Part shown: positions 23,020 to 34,484 of the stretch, one piece after another | How the letters are laid out: each line of letters begins with the position of its first letter | How positions within the stretch are numbered: the stretch's first letter is position 1 | From: Macrocystis pyrifera | Lineage: Eukaryota; Sar; Phaeophyceae; Laminariales; Laminariaceae | DNA length: 64,000 nt | Reading direction: 5' to 3' | Assembly: GCA_031763025.1 (NCBI GenBank) | Contig: JASSKH010000002.1 | Coordinates: forward strand, 860,929 to 924,928 | The notes under the pieces: generated by a model | The model's database searches: none | What the model was told of the DNA's origin: nothing | The model's input: the letters and a program-made list of their open reading frames with translations, nothing else | Position numbers and translations under genes: made by a program

Positions 23020-25690
23020 TGCCAGTGGTCAGTGCTGAGATGCTGTGCTTCAGAAGAAACAGCAGCAGCAACCGTGGCGGGCAATACATGGTGGACCCAG
23101 CAACATGTCGATCTCGCGAATCAAGCACCAACCGTGCTTGAAGCACGACGCGCCGACGCGGTGGCGCACGTAGGCTGAAAGGGCATAATTACACAACATA
23201 AAAAACCGGTCTCGATATTGACAGTTGCAAAAGTGAAAGTTGCTGCTCAACTGCTGTGGCCATTAGCGCTTTCCAGCTGCTTCTGCTTGCCGTCTTCGTA
23301 TAGCAGCGGCTGCAGCGCGGTTTGTGTGCCGTGGCCGCAGCTCATGGATTGCCGTTTCTACTCTACTTCCTTCTACTTTTTCAAGCTTTTTCGGTTTGTC
23401 GTGCAGGTTTGCTCCTCGGTCCGACACGGCACCAATGGCTTGTAATGTCAGGTTTGATTTGTTCTGTGCGCGACCGCAACCAAAACTTGACAGCAAAAAC
23501 ATTTAACGTCATTTAGTATCACGTTGCAAACTTCGCCAAACAATTATTGACGCTAAAATCTTGATATTGAAATACATAGCCCGTCCTCATCATATCTCAC
23601 CGCGCGCCCTGCAATACACCGTACGGCTCACACGGCAGACGATACGTGGAACGCAAACCCGCACAAACCCCGAAGTACGCGTTGAAGAAACAACCAATAT
23701 CGGCGATGTGTTGTTTTGATAAATCGACCATTCCCCCGTCGTATCACGGCATAGACTGCGGTGTACAAAAGTTGGGAGGAGACGGCAGACAGGGTAGCGA
23801 GACACCAGGCCAACTACTAGGAGCAAAAGGAGTCTGTATATACTACTCGCGCTGCCCACGGATGCAGCTGGTTCAAACGTGATTATCGCTTTGTTCGGTC
23901 TTGCGTATTATTCCTCTTTGATTTTGGTTTTATTACTTTTAATTTTTCTTCTTTCTTGTCCGTATGTAGGGAGTGCTGTGACGGGGGTGGATAATGAGCC
24001 TGCTCTGTTTGTTTCGTGTTGTCTGACGTATCATGGGGCATGGTTGACGAATACAGGACGGACACGGCAGGTATGGTAGCGAGTTAGCAGACGAATTACT
24101 GTCCGTATTACGTAGAACCTGTCTATGCTACTAGTACCACAAACTGCTGCTGCTGGCTAGAGGGTGATTTCACATTTTGTTGTGCTTTGGGTTGCTGCTT
24201 GTTACTCATCTTGATTCTTAGTCGTATTATATTAGTATTGTCGTATCTGTCAATTTTGCACCAATAGTGGTATTGTTTGTTTTTTCTCTTTCTATATTGT
24301 CTGCCATATCCCCTACGGGGGGTCACAACGCTTTCCCCTCTGCCTTAGATTCGGCCGGCCGGAGGCTCATACCTAGAGTTACTACTACCGCGTTGACTGT
24401 CTGGCAATCAACGCGGCAATTCGTCGCAGGAAATGCGTACCAGGTAAAACAACACGAAAAAAACTGATGTCGCTGACGACGGTACACCTCGCTATCAACG
24501 ATGGACGGGCGGCATGGCCTGTTTTTTCGAGCCTCGTTTTACGTTGGTGTGCTGTTCCGGAGCTGTGATATCGCTCACAGAGTGATACTCAACAACAGTT
24601 TTCCAGTAGCTTTCTTGAATAGAGATCCGTCCCCCTTGTGTACGTTCCAAATTTCGTTTGTGTCATATATTTCACATGATAATGTGACAACTCAATCCAT
24701 CTACGGCGACGTTCGTAACGTACCCGGCGTACAAAGAGCTGCAACAAAAAACAAATGTTGACGGTTCAAACGTTCGGCCCCCTTATCGTACTGTCGCAAC
24801 AGAGCTAGACACGGTCGAGAGCAGAAGAGTTTGCACCTATACCATAGGGGTGTGACATCAAATATACCTTAGCGCCAACAAGACACTGGCAGACTGTGGT
24901 TGGGAGAAAGCTACGGCATGGTCAATGACGTACGGTATGCTATACTCCAGAAGGTGTGGGAACAACGACAATCATCGCCGTCAACACTACGAGAGCGGAG
25001 TTTGCTCAACGGGTACACCATCGCATATGCGAGACGAAGCAGTGCGTTTTCTGTCTGCCGAAATGCTCAGACAAATAATGTCCCATAGACCTACGGTTAG
25101 ATCGCCGACGCTTTCATAGCATGAACGCAGCTTCGAGGCCCCGATGTCACCACGTCACCATTGCCGAATGCCTGACGAGAGTGGAGGCGTCATAGTAAGC
25201 CTCGACAATGCAAGCATGGGCTAAACCTAAAAATGCAGGCTAACCGCGTTAACAGCCGAACAAGAACTTACGAGTCCATTACCCAAAGTTCAAACGGGCC
25301 TTCAGCCCAAGCAGCGCAGCAACATCCCTATCGCTGAACACAAACTGCGCGCCGAGTAGATGAGCGTTTGCCTAGAATCAAGCAGAGGGGATTACGATTA
25401 TAACTACATTCAGCGCGCCAGGTCAATTACATATAACTTAATGTGGGTAGTATGCAGATCATGATCGACTCGGAACGGAACAGGGTGCCTTATGAGACTA
25501 GATGCGGCGTCCTGTTGATTTCGACCTCGTAGACTTACGATCTTGACTGGGGTTTTGCGAAACTCACCTTGTCACGTCTGTTCAAAAACCAGTTCCACAT
25601 CAAAAACAAGTGCTAGCCACACGCCAGGAGCCTTGCCACTGTTGAGCCCGACAGAGTATCTATTTTAGGCTTGACACTGGCCAGGTACAT
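23020..25690. other. No gene recognised
   Basis: Frames near 23.2-23.5 kb and 23.6-23.9 kb overlap on both strands without a motif. Near 24390-24417 there is a perfect 9-bp hairpin, CCGCGTTGA and TCAACGCGG around an 11-base loop. GGTAGCGAG occurs at 23793 and 24075. Confidence 0.4.
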
Positions 25691-26190
25691 CTCGATTTGT
25701 CTACTTTGTCTAGCTTTAAATTGTTTTGGCAAGATTCACAGACAATCAGATAGGCCATACATTACAATGTTTCACACCCCGGACAGCTCATGGGCTAGTC
25801 CAGCTCGTGAGCTAGTTCATCTATCGTGTATAGCTCAAGCTTCGAAAATATGCGCAGATGAGCTACCGCCTATAGCTCAAGCCGGGGGGAACATGTGTAA
25901 CTCATGTAACTCCTATAGCTCATCTAGGGCGCAGATGAGCTAGCTCATGTAGTTCCTATAGCCCAGACTGAGACAGTGTGTGTAGATGAGCTATCTTTTG
26001 TAGCGAAAACATTCAAAACATGTGCAGATGATCTACCACCTATAGCTCAAGCCTTCAAAACATGTGCACACGAGCTACCGCCTGTATCTCAAGCACGGGA
26101 AACATGTGCAGATGAGCTACCGCCTACAGCTCACCCCCGAAAAATGAAATCATAGCTCATGCACGCAGCTCATTGCAGCTCTTTCTTGGC
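25690..26190. repeat. AGCTC-rich tandem array, block 1
   Basis: Degenerate tandem units of about 42 bp with core ACATGTGCAGATGAGCTACC, then GCCTATAGCTCAAGC. AGCT tetramers occur every 15-25 bases. Some units are replaced by a TAGCTCATGTAGCTC variant. The 5' flank ACAATCAGATAGGCCA matches the flank that follows block 2. Confidence 0.8.
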
Positions 26191-26272
26191 AACACAAGGG
26201 TGTAAGATAAGTAGCCGAAAAATCCCACCCTTCAGGACTACTGCGTATGCATAGGAATAATATGGCTTCGGC

Positions 26273-26512
26273 CTAGGTTTGGTCATTGTCCTTATCCATA
26301 TCGATGACGTTGTTCGTGGGATCCACATCTATCGATGGATCCGGTTGCTGCCCGCCGCCCTGGTCTACGCCCGAAGCGCCGCTAGAGCTGCTTCTCCGGG
26401 TCGTGGGCGTGCTAGAGGTGTTTCTGTGTGGTGTCGATGTTGTGTTCTGTTCGAGCGCCTCTTGTGGTGTGCATGGTGACAGCTGACAGCTGCTGTACAT
26501 AGAAGTTGTCAA
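26273..26512 (-). other. Ser/Thr/Pro-rich frame, 79 residues
   Basis: Minus-strand frame between the two AGCTC blocks. It is rich in S, T, P and Q, with an acidic C-terminal DMDKDNDQ. There is no domain and no second copy. It could be the tail of a decayed element or a chance frame. Confidence 0.2.
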
Positions 26513-26654
26513 AAAACGGGAATTAAAAAATTATGTTGGGTGTCGACCTATCGTCAGGTATCACAACAACGGATCCGATCTCATACCATATCAAATACTG
26601 CTGTATCTGGTACGTACACAACATATGGGGTTGTTTGTGTTGATATCGTTCTAT

Positions 26655-27095
26655 TCTGCGTACTTGTATAGGTCATTCATACAGCTCATGAACTACAGTA
26701 GCTCATCTATCCCCTGTAGCTCAAGCTTGGAAAACATGTCCAGGTGAGATATCGCCTATAGCTCAAGCTTTGAAAACATGTGCAGATGAGCTACCGCTTA
26801 TAGCTCAAGCTTCGAAAACATGCGCAGATGAGCTGCCGCCTGTAGGTCAAGCCGGGGAAAACATGTCTAGCTCATGTAGCTCATCTGGGGGGTAGATGAG
26901 CTAGTTCATGTAGCTCCTATAGCTCACACCGGACATATACGTGCAGATGCGCTATTCCCTATAGCTCAAGCTTGGAACACATGTGCAGATGAGTTACCCT
27001 CTTACAGCTCAAGTCAGCAAAACGTGCATAGCTCACGTAGCTCACGTAGCTCGCCAGTAAGCTACCGTGAGCTGAACTGTCCGAGGTGTGCAATG
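26655..27095. repeat. AGCTC-rich tandem array, block 2
   Basis: Same orientation and same succession of unit variants as block 1: CAGCTCATG-ACTA, then ordinary units, then the CCGGGGAAAACATGT-TAGCTCATG variant, then GCAGATGAGCTAG-TCATGTAG-TCCTATAGC. The parallel order shows a higher-order duplication with a period near 0.9 kb rather than independent growth. Confidence 0.8.
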
Positions 27096-27300
27096 TTTAG
27101 CTCTTCGTGTTGTGCGTAGTTTCTGGTCCCTTGGTTTCCATTCTTATGCCTAAACTATGCACGTATCTTGCTATATACCCAGTTTTTGAGTCAATCAGAG
27201 AGGCCACAATACAGGGTTGTGTCACTCCGTACTAGGTTTACGGTCCCTGGGTCGCCATTCATATATCTAAACGATGTACGTACACAGATAAAACATGCCT
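27095..27300. repeat. Two ~110-bp tandem units after the AGCTC array
   Basis: GTTTCTGGTCCCTTGGTTTCC-ATTCTTATGCCTAAACTATGCACGTA at 27117 is repeated in diverged form at 27236 as GTTTACGGTCCCTGGGTCGCCATTCATATATCTAAACGATGTACGTA. Confidence 0.6.
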
Positions 27301-27840
27301 AGGCTGGTTTCCCTAATCCCTCTGGGGTGTACGCCGTGCTTTAATTGATATAATATATACTCGTTTGAAGTACAGCATCGTCGACACAGACGGAAGTCCG
27401 TCTGCCTCACCCAACGTCGACGTGGGCTCAGGTTTGATTCGGCAATAACATCTCACAGGCCGGGCGATTCCGCGAGGATCGTGGAGACGCTTCATAAATC
27501 GTACTTGGGGGAGTGCGCCAGAACAACGTCTCGTCGTGCGCCCGCCGTGGCGAAATTAAAGATGCCTGGTGACCCTCAGCAGGTCAAAATCATTCCCGCG
27601 ATGCCTACGTCAACCAAAACAAACAAAAATATATTTTGATGGCCATGCGCTCCATATTCCGGCGCAAAAAAAAACGAATGTTTGTCCTTGCTTATGGCCA
27701 GAAACACCGCTCGTCGCGTATACGGTTCACTTTGTATCAGTTTGAAATTGTGTTTGGCTTTAAACGGAACAGGAGCCACCTGATGTAGGTTTTTTACCTG
27801 TGTTTTTCCCTCTGCAATGGTGTTAAAATATACCGATACC
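27300..27840. other. No gene recognised
   Basis: A perfect 14-bp palindrome, GACGGAAGTCCGTC apart from its centre, lies near 27391. Nothing else stands out. Confidence 0.4.
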
Positions 27841-27845
27841 ATTAC

Positions 27846-27904
27846 CGGTTTGGCGTTTCTGGTGAGTGATACTTTCAGGGGACGTTCAAGACAAACCGGA
27901 ATAA
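27846..27904 (-). pseudogene. Decayed single-repeat LRR exon (59 nt)
   Basis: The minus strand has a TCCAG acceptor and a CCG|GTAATG donor. The segment between reads VIPVCLE then V-S-L-T-R-N and ends with the usual split glycine, like GSIPDCLG and D-L-R-N-N in the intact exons, but it is 13 nt short of 72, which breaks the phase. I read it as an LRR exon disabled by a small deletion; chance similarity is possible. Confidence 0.4.
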
Positions 27905-29020
27905 CTGGACATCGACAGCAACCTTGGGCAATCGGCCAAGCCTACAAACACGAAGCTACGATTTTTCTTTTGTTTTCGTGTTACGGTTACACCCAAAGAA
28001 AGTCCTAGCATAGTATCGAGCTTTAACTGGTCTGAAGGGCAATAGATTGTCAGAATACTTCTCGCGGCTACGAGGCTATGGTCCCTGAACGTAGAGCCTG
28101 CTGTTGATGAAATTGATTGCTCTCATGAAGTCCTGTTGACAAACCTCCAAGTTAATACTGCCTGCACCCGACGGATGAACCACACGGCAACATGAGGTCC
28201 ATTTTCACAGTACCGGACACCCACGCGGAACAGTCGACTGGCGATAGCTCTTCGTGAACACCTTCGGTAACATTGTCCATGATTCCAGGAGTTAGGGTCA
28301 CATATGCTCTTGAACATACACGGGGCGCAAGGCCTGCAACAACGACAATATGAACTTGCGTTGGTCCCAACACGTCCTTGTGCGTCCACAGCAGCGACCC
28401 TAAACGCACCATAAGCGACGCTCTGTGTCAGAGTGAGATAACACCCCACATCCTCAGCAGTATGGTCAAACCACAGGGCCGTAGGTAGAACAAGAGGTTC
28501 AAGTCATCTCACCATATTAGGTATCGAGTCAAAATGTACTCACTCTCCGTAATGTATCTCTTGCCATACGTCGGGGAAAATTAGTACGACTACAAGCGAA
28601 TGCGAGTTTACAATGCGCACGGCAACTTACAGTTACCCCGTTGGGGAGAGTTATGTGACCGACCATCCGCCCGATCGACCGGGATCTAATGTTTCAACAA
28701 CTTGACGGGATAGCCTTCTGCTGAAGTTCACAGAAACTGCTACGGTGGTAGTATACGCACCTGCGGCCAGGCATAGAGAGAGCAGCCGACGTAAGACACA
28801 CCGAGCAGAATAACCGCCGTGACGAAACCTTCAAGCACGTACATGGACGCAAGAAGTCAACGAGGCAATGATTCTTCATCTAGCGTGGCAGGCCATCCAT
28901 CAACGCCCCGAGATCACGCAAAACAGATATTGTGAACAGTTCTGCGACAGTTATTCGTGGTGTTGGCGAATATCTCCACATTAGGGGTGTGTCGTGTACA
29001 CTTTTGCTGTGCGTACCATC
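27905..29020. other. No gene recognised
   Basis: Overlapping minus-strand frames at 28123-28449 are anonymous and Cys/Arg-rich. No repeats with a second copy in the window. Confidence 0.4.
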
Positions 29021-29275
29021 TGAAGAGGCGTTCTACGATAGACCTTCACCCGAACGTTTCTGAGGATCCTCACTGTAAGGAGCTCTATACTTCACGTGGA
29101 AACTGAATTATGCGAAACAAAGATTGCATCCCGATGAGTAATCCCATGGTCCAAGTGTACCAAATCGTCACTTGTTGAAACTTGATCGGCATTCCGACGA
29201 TTTTGGCTTAAGGAACCCCGTCATCCAGGAAACATTTTAGCGAAAACGTGTTGCCTCTATAGTAGAGTGTGCCTA
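29020..29275. repeat. Repeat F, copy 2
   Basis: Direct copy of 19605-19875; landmarks are given there. It ends at CTCTATAGTAGAG. Confidence 0.6.
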
Positions 29276-29620
29276 AACGGTTATCCGCCAACACTGCGCA
29301 CACGTGCGAGTATCGTCGCCGGTCTGGGTTCGGTGCCGTTCACGAGTGTGCAACCGCTTGAAACCACTGCGAGACTGGCGTTTCGATTATATCGGCACTC
29401 CGTGGACTATGCAAGCCGAGGCAAGCCTAAACAGCCAAAAATATAGCATGGCCCACTACGCAGACTAAACTGCGTTATCGACCGTTTACAACAGTTCATG
29501 CTTTACCGCGTACAGGCCGAAACCAGCTAAACTTTTCGAGTATGTCAAAAGGATCGCGACATGAAAATGAGGTATATGTTGTCAAATGCCATACATACTG
29601 TTCGCCTCCAGTCTAAGTCG

Positions 29621-29732
29621 ACTATTACGGGGGTTCATAGTTAACGGGACCAAATTTGTTAGTAAAAATACGTAAATATATAGGTTTTTATGTATACCAT
29701 AGGTCCTGTTAACTATGGACCCCCGTAATAGT
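29621..29732. mobile_element. Palindromic MITE family 1, full copy
   Basis: 112 bp. The left end ACTATTACGGGGGTTCATAG and right end CTATGGACCCCCGTAATAGT are near-perfect inverted repeats continuing through GTTAACGGGACC and GGTCCTGTTAAC. The AT-rich centre is AAATTTGTTAGTAAAAATACGTAAATATATAGG. If the outer TA is a target duplication, the element proper runs from TTACGG to CCGTAA, which fits Tc1/mariner-like insertion at TA. It lies about 100 bp downstream, in the coding sense, of the LRR exon at 29.87 kb, so inside an intron. Confidence 0.8.
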
Positions 29733-29829
29733 ACGCCGTAAACCGTCTAATGGCCATGGTACAACGCGGGATGATCCACCCCATCCAATATAGGTTCAAT
29801 GGTGTTTTGCCGGTGGTACACTTGCTTAC

Positions 29830-29901
29830 CTGTCACTCTGTTTCCGCTTAGATTAAGCGTTGTGAGATAATCCAACTGGCCGATATCCGGCGGTAATGTA
29901 C
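29830..29901 (-). CDS. Single-repeat LRR exon (72 nt, intact)
   Basis: The minus strand has a GCGCAG acceptor and an ACAG|GTAAGC donor 72 nt apart, phase 1-1. The repeat reads GTLPPDIGQLDYL, then T-T-L-N-L-S-G-N-R-V-T-G, a textbook plant-type LRR. It lies 890 bp downstream of the cap exon at 30792-31010, whose donor is also phase 1, so cap and repeat join in frame. This pair is the best candidate for the head of a living LRR gene in the left half. No further intact LRR exon is found downstream until 16.3 kb. Confidence 0.8.
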
Positions 29902-30791
29902 CTGCGCGGCGGGCATCAAGTAAAGGGATCACTCGATTTTGAGCAAGAACAATTTCAACCTGAAATGTGAGACGATCATCGATGACTTCATAACGTACCA
30001 GGTACACCGAGTGATGACAAAACATTAGTTCACTACTCGTAGCACGTCAGTGGTCTTCAGCAAGAATTCGGCGAAGGTTGGGTCTACGCAAGTGGTTTTC
30101 AAGGCCGGATCGTGCAATAGAATACCAACGCCCGAACTTGACAAAACAAAGCACAAGAAACTTGTGGCTGGGCGCCCGGCGGTTCTTTAGCCGTACCCAG
30201 ACAACGTTGTACAAATATATGGGATCATCACTGGCATTAAGCCGAACCGAAAAGGGGAGACGACGTCATACAACCTGGAAACTAGTGACGGTTCAACACG
30301 GCCTCGTTGTTTAACAAAATTCCAACAGGTGGGTGGGTTGGTGCACAAATCAGGACAACGAAACCTATCAATACGTGAGCTAAAGTTAGGTATTCGATGC
30401 TCACGGGAACCAAATAAAATAGCAGAACGTTTGCATTCTAACTAAGGTCTACTGCATAAAACGCAACTTATGGAACACAGATATTGTATCCCGACAGCGT
30501 TACGTATGATTCTACGGAGGTGGGACATTTTAATCAACAAATTTGTCACTGACGGAACTCCTGAACAAAGGACCTACCCAATATCGTCGAAACGCGTTTT
30601 GCTTCCGATAATGTAGTATTGGTGACGTACTAGGTCGTGGAAGTGTTCGTCTGATCAGACGTAAACTAGTCCCTGAAATTCATCGTCCGGTTGGAGTATG
30701 GACCTTTACACAGTAGAATCTCAGAACATTCACGTCCATGACTCGGGAACGGTGGTATTCGAAAGTGTAGAAACTGGCACAGTTTTCTTAC
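29902..30791 (-). other. Probable intron between LRR cap and LRR exon
   Basis: It starts GTAAGA (minus strand at 30791) and ends CGCGCAG. About 890 bp. It contains no recognisable exon; part of it near 30470-30600 loosely resembles repeat F. Confidence 0.5.
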
Positions 30792-31010
30792 CGCGAACAT
30801 AGATGATTTCTTTCCCCCGAGTGAAGGTCCCTGGTATACAGCTTCCTATTAGCTCCAACTTGACCAGTCGTCCTTTGGCGTTCAGTGTGACGCCATACCA
30901 CGTGCCCAGATCGTTTGAATTGTTCTCCCAGCCTTGTTGGTTAAACCACAAGTCCCCACCCGTCGTCCGGTACAAGGCCAGGAGCACTGTACGTTCTGAT
31001 CGTACCGGAC
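30792..31010 (-). CDS. LRR N-terminal cap exon (219 nt)
   Basis: A 73-codon exon on the minus strand with a TTCGACAG acceptor and a CGCG|GTAAGA donor, phase 1 at both ends. It reads SERTVLLALYRTTGGDLW, then W-containing QQGWENNS and LGTWYGVTLN, then GRLVKLELIG. This is the capping domain that precedes the first LRR in plant-type and brown-algal LRR proteins, with the expected paired Trp residues. The exon starts at a splice acceptor, so a signal-peptide or leader exon should lie above 31.0 kb; I could not find it. Spliced to 29830-29901 the frame remains open. Worn paralogues are at 32420-32620 and 22700-22860. Confidence 0.75.
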
Positions 31011-31014
31011 CTGT

Positions 31015-32415
31015 CGAACGGAAATCCGAAAATATTGGGGTCCCACCAAATTTTGTTGTGATGTACCAGTACAAAACACGTTGTGATGAGACGTACCCCA
31101 CACAGCGAATATAGACCACCACTACAGAGGTATCACATACCGAGGCGTGAGCGATATTTCGTTTGCTAGGGGTGTGCATTGGTTGGGCCTCGAAGAGAGA
31201 TAGAGTTGTGAATTGGCACTCGCGAAGTTCCCCGGGCGACGTTGCCAGTGCTTGATGACAGCTGGTCGAATACAAGCTCACCTGCCGCTATTGTCCCGGT
31301 CATGTTGGGGTTTGCCAAGGGTTGTGCCAACACTTGTCGTCAACGGTTGATCACGCTTCCTGTGTGCACCAAACCTTAGAGAGAGGTCGTGGTACAAACG
31401 AGCACACGGATCCGGAGAAGAGCAACCCTCAGTCGTACATCACGTATTGTGGTATCCCAGTTGATACACAAGGAAGGGTGATTCGGCAGTGTGTGCCCTG
31501 ATCAACAGGGTGAGAAGCAGTGCGCAAACGTGCGTAGCAGTATGCCGTGTACTGGGGGCAACAGGTCATTGACCCGTATACAATCTGGCCTTATATCTAA
31601 AAGTGAAACACGCCTCGGCACCAAGAAGCTCGCGTGCTCTGTGCCGTGACCTCAACGGTGATGTGTCACCGTAAATATGTTCTGTTACGATATACCGGTC
31701 CGAAGAACCCCTGCTAGCGCCGCAGTTATAGTGCCCGTGCCCGGTATCTCACCGTCTTGGAGAATATCGCAACGGGCCACGGAACCCTTTTGCACAGATA
31801 TTGGGCAAATGAACATGAGGTTGAGTGAGCAGTATACGAGCAAAAGTCCGTTTGGATCGAGCGTTTCACCAGCGAGGTATGTATAAGTCCACCTTAGGCG
31901 CCCGTCAAAAGCCGGAAGCGTGCTTTGGGGTATGCATCTGGATATCGAAGCGATGAATGGTTGACCATCGTAATATCAGCATGTTTCCTGGACAAATTCT
32001 ACAAGTCATTGACGTCGCGGCCCAGAAACCACCCTCGGGCCAACGTAAACAGTTTCTGGCACTCATCTCAACCCTGAAGCACATTGGAGAAATTTCCCGC
32101 ACTTCGGACAAGCCAATGGGAATCGCGCAATGCCTATGAACGTTTTTCGGACTGCACTTCCGTTGCGGGGGACTAACAACCAAAACATCGAGAATTCTGC
32201 CGCCAAGCAATACTGCAGTCCTTGCAAGGTTGAGGGACTTCGTCGGTTCTACTGTCCTCATATATACCTGTTTGCCAATGATCTCCTAAATTATGTGCTT
32301 TCCTCTAAAATTTTACTTTCCAGAGTAGTAGTCGCTTATGAAACACGCCGCACGGAAAACGACATACCGTATACGCCGTTGTATACTACTCTTAACCTTT
32401 GGTCTCCAAACCTCG
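31015..32415. other. No gene recognised
   Basis: Should contain the first exon of the LRR gene if that gene is real; I see no convincing signal peptide on the minus strand. A minus-strand frame at 31905-32261 has a weak IP-GLSEV motif but no LRR spacing. Confidence 0.35.
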
Positions 32416-32419
32416 GAGT

Positions 32420-32620
32420 ATTACCACTCTCTTTGGAAACTGTGCCTGGTATCCAAATTTCCGTCCCTTGCGTTTGTCGCCTTGGCCCGCTGTCTACCAT
32501 ACCTCAACGGTATCATGTCTCGATCAGTATGACACCCCCCATTAATATCTATCACCCGGTGGCACCGTACCGTGAGAGCCCAGACGCACCATTGGCGAGA
32601 TGGTGCGCAATGATACCCTT
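32420..32620 (-). pseudogene. Decayed LRR cap exon paralogue
   Basis: At nucleotide level it follows the cap exon at 30.8-31.0 kb: TGCCTGGTATCC for CCCTGGTATAC, CCTTGCGTTTGTCGCCTTGGC for TTGACCAGTCGTCCTTTGGC, and ACCGTACCGTGAGAGC for the SERT-encoding end. The translation is lost: the GRLVKLEL and TWYGV motifs are gone. The opposite strand happens to be open (32130-32714), which is not evidence of a gene. Confidence 0.5.
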
Positions 32621-32699
32621 TCGTATCGAAACCAGAAACATTGGAGTGGAGCATAGTCAAACAACCTGTACCTACCGGCAACCTAAACATGTTTCTAAC

Positions 32700-34000
32700 T
32701 TTAAACTGGTATAACCTATCAGAAGGGACTGTCGGCTACCGCCCCCGTGGGACCAATGCCACGGTGTGGAAACTGCTTCATTTTCTTGACCCTTAACATC
32801 AGAATCTTGATATCTTACGCACAACATGACTCCCAAGAATATGTTTGCCCTACCTGACGTACGTGTATGAGCTCGAAATGTGGCCCTGGAACTAATGTCT
32901 GGGAAATCGTGTTAATTTAACGGGTAGAAAACTCATTCGAGAGGCCCAAACGGTCAGAAACTGTTTTGAGCCAACACGTGCAACCCCTACCGTGAGATGA
33001 GCCGTGTTTATGTGCAGTCACTTACAATCAGGCACTTCCACGGGGAGACATGTGATGTCTACTTGCTTCAAGGTCCACAAGGTGCGAAATGCTGGCGTCG
33101 CTGTGAAGATGCTAGTTCGGACACCCCGATGTTTCCACACCCTACCGCCTGCCCGGAAAGTTGCAGGAAAAATCGGGAGCACTTCTGATACCACACGCCT
33201 CCATATCTAACTTTCCTGGAGAATGGCAGCAAAACCTTCCACGATGCACTGTTATTGACACCCCTTGCCGCCTTCCCGGAAAACGCCAGAAACATCTCCA
33301 ACAACACGCTGGCCACCGATCACACTGTTGGTTTAACCCCCCCCACCTGACGGAGTGTAGCAGCAAAGTTCATTTGTAACCTCTGGTGGCCAACCCGAAA
33401 TATGTCACCCTCTCAGAGTATGCAGCCCGGGCATACATTGGTTCAGATCCGAAAGCAGTCAGCCAAAAAGCCTAGAGGTGCCCTCACACTGAACACCAGA
33501 GTATACCACACCGGGTGAGTATGATTGTGGAGCCAAATCTTTCTTCTGGTCGTGGATGTGATACACACCGCGGTATACAGGTTAGCAGTGTACGTTCTTC
33601 ACGTTAGCTGTACTTCCCAAATTCCGGCATCCGGCACAACAAGCGTCCGTGCTGATAGTTCAATTCAAGAGAGAACCAGGCTTGCAGTAGTCACAAACCT
33701 AGGGCGCACAGGGATGCTATTAACACAGTGCTACGCAGTAAGCAGACTAGAAAATTCAAAGACATGTCACCGTACTGGATACGAGAGGCACGACACACAA
33801 TGCCTATGAAAAAGAGAAAAATAGAACTAAAAAATGGAAAACAAATAGGAAAAGACAAGAAACGAAAACGTGTCGTGCCCCCCAGCAGATGTGGCAGAAA
33901 ACACCAAAACAAGCGAAATAGACTATGGCGCTAATCGTTTTTCGAATTGTTTTGTGTGTTTTCTGTGTATTTGTTAGTGTTTATTTCTTTTTCGTAAAAT
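32700..34000. other. No gene recognised
   Basis: Between 33000 and 33360 there are diverged copies of a GCC-GCC-TTCCCGGAAA-C-GC-AGAAA unit (near 33149 and 33271). Around 33790-33900 an A-rich, Lys/Arg-coding stretch is compositional. Confidence 0.4.
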
Positions 34001-34215
34001 TTAAATGTCACCCCTGTCGCATCCAGTATGGTGACATGACACTGCACTGACTACTCTGATTTAATACACGCAATTTAGTATATCTCTGGCGTAGTTTCTG
34101 ACCACGTGACTCTCTAGGATTTAATAATTGGCATGGACACTGGTTACGTTGGATGTCGACGGGTAGAAACAACGGTTCAGTGTGCAGAATACACACTGAA
34201 CCAGGCGTTCTACCA
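34000..34215. repeat. Repeat G, copy 1
   Basis: Direct similarity to 35690-35860: CACTGTT-or-ACATGACACTGCACTGA, CTGACCACG, CTCTAGGAT, GACACTGGTT-GTTGGATGTCGAC-GGT-GAAA. A weaker copy is at 50390-50475 (TGACCACGGAATC, CTCTAGGATAAGG, GGACATTGG). Confidence 0.5.
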
Positions 34216-34484
34216 TAGTGATATCACATTTGGCGGTATATAAAAGCCACTACGGCGCCCATACCGGGCGCCAGGTGATTGAGGTACACTACCACACTTC
34301 GTGGGGATATCTGTATCGAAGTATTGAAAGTGCACGCCTCACACATCCCAAGCATCAGTCGTATTCACACGTTTGATCCGGTTGAATTGCGTATAATAAT
34401 TTGGTGGGACATGGGAGCCTTAGAAACGTTAGAGTGAACCTCAGCCGTAGAACGCATCCAAGGTTCGGTCGGGATAAGACTGAA

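Noticed and set aside
25690-27100. AGCTC array as a CRISPR array
   Set aside because: Units are degenerate and contiguous, with no unique spacers between identical repeats, in a eukaryotic setting.
31905-32261. Minus-strand IPIGLSEVREIS as a possible LRR
   Set aside because: Only the first half resembles an LRR; no L.L..N strand and no splice borders.
32130-32714. 194-residue plus-strand frame
   Set aside because: It is the opposite strand of a decayed LRR cap exon; open by chance.
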